Origin: Promineifilum sp.
Lineage (GTDB): Bacteria > Chloroflexota > Anaerolineae > Promineifilales > Promineifilaceae
Direction: 5' to 3'
Length of the DNA: 64,000 nucleotides
NCBI GenBank assembly: GCA_020634335.1
Contig: JACKBY010000001.1
Coordinates: forward strand, 248,001-312,000
Part shown: positions 18,301 to 24,213 of the stretch, piece by piece
How positions within the stretch are numbered: the first letter of the stretch is position 1
Layout of the letters: every line of letters starts with the position of its first letter
Made by a program: the position numbers and the translations under genes
The notes under the pieces: generated by a model
Databases searched by the model: none
Told to the model about the DNA's origin: nothing
The model's input: only the letters and a program-made list of their open reading frames with translations

Positions 18301-18599
18301 GCCAGAAAGGGGAGCAGGACGGTGTAGAGCGGTGCGGCCTCGCGATAGACGAAGAACGGATAGCCATAGCCGAAGGCCAGATCGGGCAGCCAGCGTGTCA
18401 GGTGGATGCCGTTGTTCCAGGCGTGGGCCATGGCTGCCACGCGGTGGTAGTGGAGATGGCCGTCGTGGGTGCAGGCAACCGACGACCAGCGCAGCAGGGG
18501 CGTGATGAGCGGCAGTCCCAGCAGGACGGTCAGCAGGAGCCAATAGGCAGTGTGCCGGCGGCCGCCGGGGGGAGGGGGAGAGATTATATCGGATGCCAC
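15354..18599 (-). CDS. Large PTPS-related multi-pass membrane protein with extracellular C-terminal domain
   Basis: 1081 aa from a GTG start at 18599, chosen because TTGGAGCC precedes it and the first helix (TAYWLLLTVLLGLPLITPLL) begins 16 residues in. Upstream in-frame sequence is a dispersed repeat. At least eleven hydrophobic segments occupy residues 15-600, including HDGHLHYHRVAAMAHAWNNG and LPDLAFGYGYPFFVYREAAP, hallmarks of the PTPS-related membrane family, which resembles GT-C glycosyltransferases. After a last helix near residue 640 the soluble part has beta-rich repeats. A cytoplasmic loop at ~residues 220-250 is encoded by GACGAGT iterations (17838-17870). The function, possibly glycan transfer at the surface, is inferred. 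Confidence 0.75.
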   Translation of the reverse strand: MASDIISPPPPGGRRHTAYWLLLTVLLGLPLITPLLRWSSVACTHDGHLHYHRVAAMAHAWNNGIHLTRWLPDLAFGYGYPFFVYREAAPLYTVLLPFLAGLPLPAASNLFYAATILLCGAFMFLWVRDLFGPRAALVSAVAYMAAPYVLVDALIRGNAPESLALPLFPFLLWVGRRWVLFGSTRAFAAGVLGLALLSISHNISTFLFAPTLLVYLAALALLDRERTTDDRSPTSDDKPSAPVVTRHSSLVTRRIFRLLALLALGLGLAFFYTGGALLEMDEVTLEMSTTTRNNDWRYNFASPGEILGPVAPEDPALVNPPLLFRLGWVPLALAALGLTGLVWIRGKGSRAREQRLHLILMAAGAAVFLLMALPFSRPLWEALPLIDFVQFPWRFVGRAALPVAFLAGVPFAYSRAAAPVPGRRLLSTVLLAAAVALLIIEAIPNLYPRFCEEEPFPTILTVHAYERITGLVGVDPEGSYFPRTVRQRPTGSPLEADFAAGRTPQRFDATALPAGASLSDVVYERFGVTLTVDSPEPFIARYLSFAFPGWSARVDGERVPIAPEDPTGLITFDVPAGTHDIRVNWGATPLRLALVGLSMLSAVGVIVVAVGAKRWTVDDSRRTAAPRPSLMPLRRSEWVILGLLVVGLLGVKVYVDNHESPLRRPAAPPVAQASSLQGGELALNGFNLSRDRVPAGETFDIDLAWTAVAPPAVDYQSEITLIGPGGLAWSEKGTERPRVFEDAPPTRLWSPGEWGWDSREVRTLSGTPPGFYDVVVTLFDKATLAPVTLVDTASGQAVGPTAVIGQIEIANPDTPPTFAPQYPVEYDFPASGLRLLGYNQDRAEATAGDSVLLTLFWECADRALCEQFALRLVDEAGAEVAAWSLPAVREGLPPKGWPAHGHLRGQHVVQLPAGLPSGVYRFYVENFPLGQIAVSAPERVFSKPQLALKLDAPFRATDGTVVATLVGLTDPPSPPCSLSPSSPCSLVLVWRAEAETATGYHVFVHLVDEAGNILAQSDGVPADWSRPTTGWQPGEYVTDMHTLSLPAELPAGPLMLHVGLYDPATDQRLQTAGAEFVTISQ

Positions 18600-18668
18600 A
18601 AGGCTCCAAGTATGGCCCACCGGCGCGGACGGCGCAACGCCCGTGCTCCCGGCGCTGGACGTGTGGCC

Positions 18669-18723
18669 CCGGTTTCTTAACCGGCTCTTTCCCATACCAC
18701 TCCATGCCGGATAAGAATCCGGC
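18669..18723. repeat. Dispersed double-palindrome repeat, copy B
   Basis: CCGGTTTCTTAACCGG (18669-18684) and GCCGGATAAGAATCCGGC (18706-18723) are the reverse complement of copy A at 5205-5264, with a 21-base spacer instead of 26. It lies between the broken acetyltransferase gene and the PTPS-related gene. Confidence 0.75.
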
Positions 18724-18729
18724 GCCGTA

Positions 18730-19291
18730 TCAGTCCCTAAAGGAACGCCCTCGACTGCTGCGGCGCTCCAGCAGCAGCGAATCCGCACAGAGCCGTGGTG
18801 GGCCAGGCGCCGCGCGCCGGCCGACGACAGCTTCGCAGGAGACGGTACAGGGGCCACGCTGGCCTCGTTCGGGAAGATGCCCGCCTGGCGATCCACAGGC
18901 CAGCCGTTTCCGACCTGTGGGGCATCCAGCGCCGTGAAGGCAAAGTGCGGCCGATGCCCTGCCCGCGCGCGGCAGCGACGTAGATGACCTCAGCTACGCC
19001 GCAATGGAGCCCGGCACGACGACACTGCACTGGCGCAGCCCAGCCGACGATCGCGTGGCGGCGACTGACAGGCTACCACGCAGCCGGCAGGCAGCGCCGT
19101 AGGCTGCCCATTTCCGGCGCGGTCGTCTCCGTTTTGTGGCGTGACCGGTGGCGATGCCTTCTTCATGGAATCGCCCACTGGCCAGCCAGTCAGCGGCGAC
19201 CATAGCCGTGATTCGCGCTTTTCCGCCCGTTTGGCGGAACAGAACGGCTCTCACAGGTGGGACCCAATTGGAGAGGATGGCTCCAGGCCAT
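18730..19291 (-). pseudogene. GNAT acetyltransferase (phosphinothricin acetyltransferase-like), multiply frameshifted
   Basis: No single frame is open, but successive frames give the family's landmarks in order. These are HEEGIATGHAT after the ATG at 19291, then EVIYVAA-ARGQGIGRT (the acetyl-CoA-binding loop), AGIFPNEASVA, and finally LLLERRSSRGRSFRD ending at the stop 18730-18732. The span (~187 codons) fits a full-length MnaT/Pat-type N-acetyltransferase. A GAGGAGAAATAGCC ribosome site precedes the ATG, just after argD. The protein segments between breaks remain family-like, so the indels are recent or are sequence errors. Confidence 0.65.
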
Positions 19292-19318
19292 GGCTATTTC
19301 TCCTCAGCGGCTGAGCCG

Positions 19319-20477
19319 TCAGGCAGTCGCTGGGATGGTCACAGCCTTCCGTCGACGTGGGCGGGCGTGACGATGAGGCGGAGCGATGCGCAGCGGCGTC
19401 GTCTCGCGCCAGCGTGCGTGACCAACAGGCCGCGCGCCTCTTGTGATGATCGGCAGCAGGCACGTTGGGGTCGACGCGCCGACCGGGCGCGCCGCGAAAG
19501 CGCACATGGGGCTGTCCAGCTCGACCAACCTTTGGCGCAGATACGCGCCGTTGGCGGCAGCCAAACAGGAACTCCAGTCAGGCGATGCGGTCGAAGACCA
19601 CGATTCGCGGCGCGACAGACCAACGGCCACCGGCAGACGTGCTGCCGTGCTCGCCATAGCCCACGGCCGCAGCCACTTCATCAGTCATCCAGGATGGCAC
19701 CGATGGGCAGGCCGTTAGCCGAAGCGGTTTCGCCAGTGTCATAATGTCGGGCGTCACCCCGGATGCTTCGTGGGCCCCTGGCATTGCCCGTGCGGCCAAG
19801 ACCGCATTGTATCTCGTCGAAGATAAGAGCCGCGCCGAATTCGTCACTGGGGCGCGCAGCGCGCAGGAATACCGGCGCGGCGGTGTCGTTTTGCCGCCCT
19901 CGCCACAGGACGGCTCGACGACGACAGCGCACGTTGCCGGGCCGATGACGGTGCGCGCCACTGACCAAATCGTTGAACAGCGCGAAGCAGGCGCCGGGCA
20001 CCAGCAGCGCAAGCAGTTCTGCGGCAGGCCGCCTTAGGTGATCAAACCGCGCGCCCAGCGTGCGCCCGTGAAACTGCTGCTGAAGGCGACGATCTCGTGC
20101 TTGTCATCGTCAGAGCGTTGTCAGGCGCGTCGACAGAGCGAACTTGAGCGCGCCTTCCCGATGGCCTCAACTGGGTTAGTAAAGACGCGGTCGGCGAAGG
20201 AGCAGTGACCAGACGTCGCGCCAGTTCGACTTGCGGCGCGGTGTAATAAGTGCTCACGTGGGTCAGCGTTCGCGCGCCTGCTCGGCGACGGCCGCAGGCC
20301 ACGATCCGGAGTCGCATGCTAGCGCAGTCACGGCGATGCCGACATGTGAAGTCCAGATAGCGGCGGCCGTCGCTGTCATGGGAATACACTCCCTCGCCGC
20401 GGGCCGCACCATCAGCCCGCTTATAGGTTTGCATCATATACCGAGCCTCGTCATCGACTGATCGTTTGCTTGTCCAT
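19319..20477 (-). pseudogene. argD: Acetylornithine aminotransferase, multiply frameshifted
   Basis: Collinear fragments in shifting frames cover the whole enzyme: MDKQTIS from ATG 20477, then ARYMMQTYKRADG, GRRYLDF, THVSTYYTAPQVELARRLV, HEIVAFSSSF, the PLP-site strand LIFDEIQCGLGRTG, SGVTPDIMTLAKPL (catalytic Lys), GYGEHGST and TPLRIAPPLIVTPAHVD. ArgD converts N-acetylglutamate semialdehyde to N-acetylornithine. Dozens of one- to few-base indels interrupt it. Coding similarity is otherwise well kept, so it may be a sequencing or assembly artefact rather than a dead gene. Endpoints are approximate. Confidence 0.72.
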
Positions 20478-20525
20478 GCACTCTCTCCCAAATGATTTGC
20501 TCTGCGACCACTCTTCACTGTCCTC

Positions 20526-21265
20526 CTAAGCGCCGTTCCCCACCCGAGCCAAGCCCCGCCAGGTTGACGATTCGCACCTGGGGCACGCGCGACCGACGGC
20601 ATCCAGCTATCCGCACGCGGATCCGCCCGCCGGTGACGACGCCGCTCCCGATAAGGCGCTCGAGCGCAGGGCAGCGTCAGGCTGGGGCAAGACGTCGCCG
20701 TCCAGCAACACATAAAGGCGTTGGAGACGAAATCAAGCACCGTGGCCGACAGCGCCTGGGCGATGGCGCTGCCTCGTCGGCATTGACGTTATAGGTCTGC
20801 CCCATCCTGGCCCAGCGAGATGGGTGAGATGATGGGGATGATGCCTAACCTGGCGAAATGGGCCAAAAAATCGGTTCGCACGTCGACGACTTCGCCGACC
20901 AGACCCAGGTCGACCGTGGGGTGCTGCTTCCGGCGGCAGCGCAACAGCCCGCCATCGACGCCACTGAAGCCGACTGCGTCCAGCCCGGCGGCCAGGAAAG
21001 CCCGCACGATGGCCTTGTTGGTGTGGCCCGACAGCACCATCTGGGCCACGGCCAGCGACTCGGCATCAGTGACGCGCAAACCGTCGATCTTGATCGGTTC
21101 GATGCCCAACCGCGCTTGCAGCGCGGCGATCTCCTGGCCGCCGCCATGGACGACGATGAGCGGTTGGCCGGTGGTCGCCGCCAATCCCGAGATTTGCCGC
21201 GCCAGTTCTTCCAGGAAACCCGGCGTATTCATCTCATTGCCGCCGATTTTTACGATGCGGATCAT
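20526..21265 (-). pseudogene. argB: Acetylglutamate kinase with intact 5' part and frameshifted 3' part
   Basis: From ATG 21265 the first ~155 residues are clean: IVKIGGNEM, the substrate/ATP loop IVVHGGGQEIAALQ, IDGLRVTDAESLAVAQMVLS and SGVDGGLL. At about 20800 a run of four G (three expected) shifts the frame, and translation stops at once. The continuation TYNVNADEA, then VLDFVSN and VPQVRIVNLAGLGSGG, is readable in other frames down to a stop near 20526. ArgB phosphorylates N-acetylglutamate. argC ends 33 bases upstream, so the two form one operon. Confidence 0.8.
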
Positions 21266-21298
21266 GGGGTTGCTCTCCGAGACCTCTGCGGCCTGTCG

Positions 21299-22306
21299 TT
21301 AAATCAGGCCACTCGTTTCCGGGCAGCCGAACATGACATTCATATTCTGCACGGCCTGCCCGGCCGCGCCCTTGATCAGATTGTCGATGGCCGCGGTCAG
21401 GATGAGGGTGCGGCCGGTCAGCGTCAGGGCGATGGCGCAGCGGTTGGTGTGGTTGACGTGGGCCAGCGAAGCCAGTTGCCCGGCCGGCAGCACGTCGACG
21501 AACGGCTCATCATCGTAGGCCGTGGCGTATCGGGCGCGCAAGTCGTCTTCGTCCACCTCGCCGGCGAACGTCACATAGATGGTGGAGAGGATGCCGCGCG
21601 GCACAGGCAGCAAATGGGGCGAGAAGAGGAGCGGCGGGGCATCGGCTCGCCACCGGCGCAAGGCCTGCTCCATCTCCGGCAAATGGCGGTGGGCGCGGCC
21701 GATCTTGTAGGGAGCGTAATTGCCGGCCACCTGGACGAAGTGAGTGGTGGCCGTCGGCGACCGGCCCGCACCAGACACGCCGGAGGCCGAATCGGCAATA
21801 ATCGGTCCGGCGATGGGCATGTCACTCAGCATCAGCGGCCGAAGGGCCAGCAATACGCTGGTGGGATAGCAGCCGGGGTTGGCGACGAGCCGCGCCCCGG
21901 GTAACTCCGCGCGGCAGACTTCGGTCAATCCATAGACGGCCTCATCCAGCAGGTGCGGCGCGGGGTGGGTGTGGGCGTACCAGGCGGCATAGGTGGCCGC
22001 GTCGCGCAGGCGGAAGTCGGCGCTCAGGTCGATGACGCGCGCGCCGGCGGCCAGGGCCTTCAGCGCCGTCTCGCCCGCGGCAGCGTGGGGCAGGCAGAGA
22101 AAGACCACGTCCACGTCGCCTAGCGGCGCATCTTCCCCGGCCACGAGGCGCAGAGCGGGCGCGGCGGGAAAGACGTCGCGCAGGGTTTGCCCGGCCTGGG
22201 ATTGGGAGGTGACAAAGGCGATGCCGGCCGCGGGGTGGCGCTGGAGCAATTTCACCAGTTCCCAGCCCGTATAGCCCGTCGCGCCGTAGATGCCGGCTTT
22301 GATCAT
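21299..22306 (-). CDS. argC: N-acetyl-gamma-glutamyl-phosphate reductase
   Basis: 335 aa, full length. The NADP-binding start IKAGIYGATGYTGWELVKLL, the active-site Cys segment LVANPGCYPTSVLLAL, the strand SGVSGAGRSPT and FSPHLLPVPRGILST identify ArgC. It reduces N-acetylglutamyl-phosphate in arginine synthesis. It is the first structural gene of an arg operon (argB, argD and a GNAT gene follow). A promoter, leader ORF and intrinsic terminator lie directly upstream, suggesting attenuation. In contrast to its downstream partners, its frame is undisturbed. Confidence 0.95.
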   Translation of the reverse strand: MIKAGIYGATGYTGWELVKLLQRHPAAGIAFVTSQSQAGQTLRDVFPAAPALRLVAGEDAPLGDVDVVFLCLPHAAAGETALKALAAGARVIDLSADFRLRDAATYAAWYAHTHPAPHLLDEAVYGLTEVCRAELPGARLVANPGCYPTSVLLALRPLMLSDMPIAGPIIADSASGVSGAGRSPTATTHFVQVAGNYAPYKIGRAHRHLPEMEQALRRWRADAPPLLFSPHLLPVPRGILSTIYVTFAGEVDEDDLRARYATAYDDEPFVDVLPAGQLASLAHVNHTNRCAIALTLTGRTLILTAAIDNLIKGAAGQAVQNMNVMFGCPETSGLI

Positions 22307-22326
22307 GTGCTGTCCTCGTTATAAAC

Positions 22327-22360
22327 AAAAAAACCGCCGGACCTTGTGAGGTCTGGCGGT
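22327..22360 (-). terminator. Intrinsic terminator in the argC leader (attenuator)
   Basis: On the minus strand ACCGCCAGACC (22360-22350) pairs with GGTCCGGCGGT (22343-22333) around a six-base loop, with one A-C mismatch, and is followed directly by seven T (22333-22327). It ends 21 bases before the argC ATG. Its 5' arm can alternatively pair with GGTCTGGTG at 22413-22405 inside the leader ORF. Confidence 0.8.
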
Positions 22361-22389
22361 CGGTTCATGTGTGTCGATTTCTCTACAAC

Positions 22390-22470
22390 TCAGGCAACCA
22401 AAAGCACCAGACCAGTGGGCTGGGGCGGGCGAGGGCGTCGCGGGAAAGCCTGAGCGCTGTCAACGAACAT
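22390..22470 (-). CDS. 26-residue Arg-containing leader peptide upstream of argC
   Basis: ATG at 22470, TGA at 22392-22390. The peptide contains FPRRPRPPQPTG, that is three Arg codons (CGA, CGC, CGC) within four positions at codons 11, 12 and 14. The ATG lies eight bases downstream of the -10 element, so the message would be leaderless. A ribosome stalled on the Arg codons would leave codons 20-22 (the antiterminator segment) free. A ribosome reaching the stop codon would partly mask it and allow the terminator to form. The role is inferred from architecture; the peptide is too short for homology. Confidence 0.55.
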   Translation of the reverse strand: MFVDSAQAFPRRPRPPQPTGLVLLVA

Positions 22471-22477
22471 GGGGGGA

Positions 22478-22505
22478 ATGATAATCATCTGAGGCGGATT
22501 GTCAA
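22478..22505 (-). promoter_or_regulatory. Strong promoter of the arg operon
   Basis: TTGACA (22505-22500), 16 bases, TATCAT (22483-22478). The first transcribed base should fall at or next to A of the leader ORF ATG (22470). The ~120 bases between this promoter and the P450 stop (22631) hold no recognised feature. Confidence 0.7.
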
Positions 22506-22630
22506 TAGGCAAAAATGGATCCGCAATTTTCATGGAAATCAGTGCCCGCCAATCGGGCCCACAACACCTTGTCCGGTATCAGAACCACTTCTGTCTCAAG
22601 GGTTCCCAGGGTTTGGTATGTCCGGCCCCT

Positions 22631-23854
22631 CTAGCCTGACCGATGGGTTATTTGAAGCTCGGTCAACCCCCGAAACCCGAACGTCTCCGACCATGACGGC
22701 GCGGTTGCCATTCGCCATTGGGCACAGCGTTCAAAGAGCAGACGCAGGGCGATGCCGCCCTGGGCCACGGCCAAGGGCGCACCCAAACAATAGTGGATGC
22801 CGCGGCCGAAGGCCAGATGGCGGTTCGGCCGCCGGGCGATGTCCAGCCGGTCGGGGTCGGGGAAGGCCGCCGGGTCGCGGTTGGCCGAGCCGAGCAGCAG
22901 CGTGGCCGATTCGCCGCGCCGGATGAGATGGCCGCCCACGTTCACATCGGCGTAGGCGATGCGCGTGGTGGCCTGGATGGGGCTGTGGAGGCGCAGGAAC
23001 TCGTCGACGGCTGCATCGGTCAGTTTGGGCCGCGCGCTCAAGAGCGCCGCCTGGGCCGGGTCCTCCTGCAGCAATAGTGCTCCGGCCGCGATGAGGTTGA
23101 CCGTCGTCTCATGCCCGGCAAAGAGCAGCATGACGCACAGGGCGATCACTTCCTCCTGGCTCAAGCTCTCCTCGCCGCCGGCCGCTTGTAGCCGGGTAAT
23201 CAGGTCGTCGGCCGGGCGCGCCCGGCGCGCCGCGGCGATCTCGGCCAGATAGACGCCAAATTCGCGCGCCATGCGGTTGCCCGCGGCCATCACGTCCCAC
23301 GTGGGCTTGTAATCCAGCACGGCGGCGATAGTCAGCGACCATTCCTTGACGCGCTCCAAATCGCGTGGCGGGATGCCGATGAGTTCGGCGATAACGCTCA
23401 GCGTCAACGGAAAGGCATAGTCGGCGACGACGTCGAAACGGCCGCGGGGGGCGAGTCCGTCCAGCAGGTCGGCGGCGCGGGCGGCGATGCCCGGCCGCAG
23501 CGTGTCGACAACGCGGGCCGTGAAGGCGCGGTTGAGCAGCGTCCGCTGGCGGGTGTGCTCCGGCGGCTCGAGGGCCAGCGTCCAGTGGGCGTACATGTCC
23601 CAGAACGGCTCGCGCTCCGCCGGTGGCACGGGCGGAGGCAGCTCGTCGAGGGCGGGGCCGATGGCGCGGCCGAAGCGCGAATCCTTCAGCACGGCGGCCA
23701 CGTCGGCGTAGCGAAACAGATACCACCAGCCGGTGTCGTGATCGCCGGGCGTGGGCGGACGGCCGCGGTACACGGGAGCTATGGCGCGAAAGCGCGCATA
23801 GACCGGGTAGGGATCGGCGCGAAAGGTGGGGTCGAATACATCAAACGTGTCCAC
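22631..23854 (-). CDS. Cytochrome P450
   Basis: 407 aa, typical of soluble bacterial P450s. Oxygen-binding I-helix motif LLFAGHETT, ExxR helix DEFLRLHSPIQ region, and the haem-ligand loop LAFGRGIHYCLGAPLA with Cys356 are present. It would hydroxylate or otherwise oxidise an organic substrate with electrons from a ferredoxin-type partner not encoded here. Start codon GTG at 23854. No terpene, polyketide or redox partner gene is adjacent, so the substrate cannot be guessed. Confidence 0.93.
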   Translation of the reverse strand: MDTFDVFDPTFRADPYPVYARFRAIAPVYRGRPPTPGDHDTGWWYLFRYADVAAVLKDSRFGRAIGPALDELPPPVPPAEREPFWDMYAHWTLALEPPEHTRQRTLLNRAFTARVVDTLRPGIAARAADLLDGLAPRGRFDVVADYAFPLTLSVIAELIGIPPRDLERVKEWSLTIAAVLDYKPTWDVMAAGNRMAREFGVYLAEIAAARRARPADDLITRLQAAGGEESLSQEEVIALCVMLLFAGHETTVNLIAAGALLLQEDPAQAALLSARPKLTDAAVDEFLRLHSPIQATTRIAYADVNVGGHLIRRGESATLLLGSANRDPAAFPDPDRLDIARRPNRHLAFGRGIHYCLGAPLAVAQGGIALRLLFERCAQWRMATAPSWSETFGFRGLTELQITHRSG

Positions 23855-23917
23855 GGAGTCAGATTTGAGCTTTTTTCCTAAGACTGCCGGCGCGGGACGA
23901 AGCGGCCCAACAGGCGA

Positions 23918-24136
23918 CTAGGTGTCGGATCGGTCTGCTTTGTCGGTCGGCACAGCCGGGCGAATGCGGTATGTATTGGTCATGAACCACTCCCGTCCGT
24001 CGGCGGCGCACACCCAGATGCCCGGCGGGTCAGGGCGCACGACCACGGCCGGCTGCCACTCGTCCTCGCCTTGGTTAGCCAGGACGATTTCCACCTGGTC
24101 GCCGGGGGCGTATTGGTCGTAGATGCGTTGGGGCAT
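23918..24136 (-). CDS. Small conserved-looking hypothetical protein
   Basis: 72 aa with the composition of a small beta-barrel: DQYAPGDQVEIVLANQG, EWQPAVVVRPDPPGIWV, then REWFMTNTYRIRPA. The alternating strands and the Pro/Gly turns suggest an SH3- or KOW-like fold. The family is not recognised. It ends 64 bases before the P450 start and may be co-transcribed with it. Confidence 0.55.
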   Translation of the reverse strand: MPQRIYDQYAPGDQVEIVLANQGEDEWQPAVVVRPDPPGIWVCAADGREWFMTNTYRIRPAVPTDKADRSDT

Positions 24137-24213
24137 TCGAAAGTGAAGCAGTGGATCAGCAGGTCAATATCCAGTTTCGATGGATTGATCTACTGACCCA
24201 CTGAATACTGCTC

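Noticed and set aside
22306..22520. T-box riboswitch as explanation for the argC leader.
   Set aside because: The leader is only ~165 bases, and the AGGGTGGNACCGCG T-box and a specifier stem are not seen. The ORF/antiterminator model explains more.
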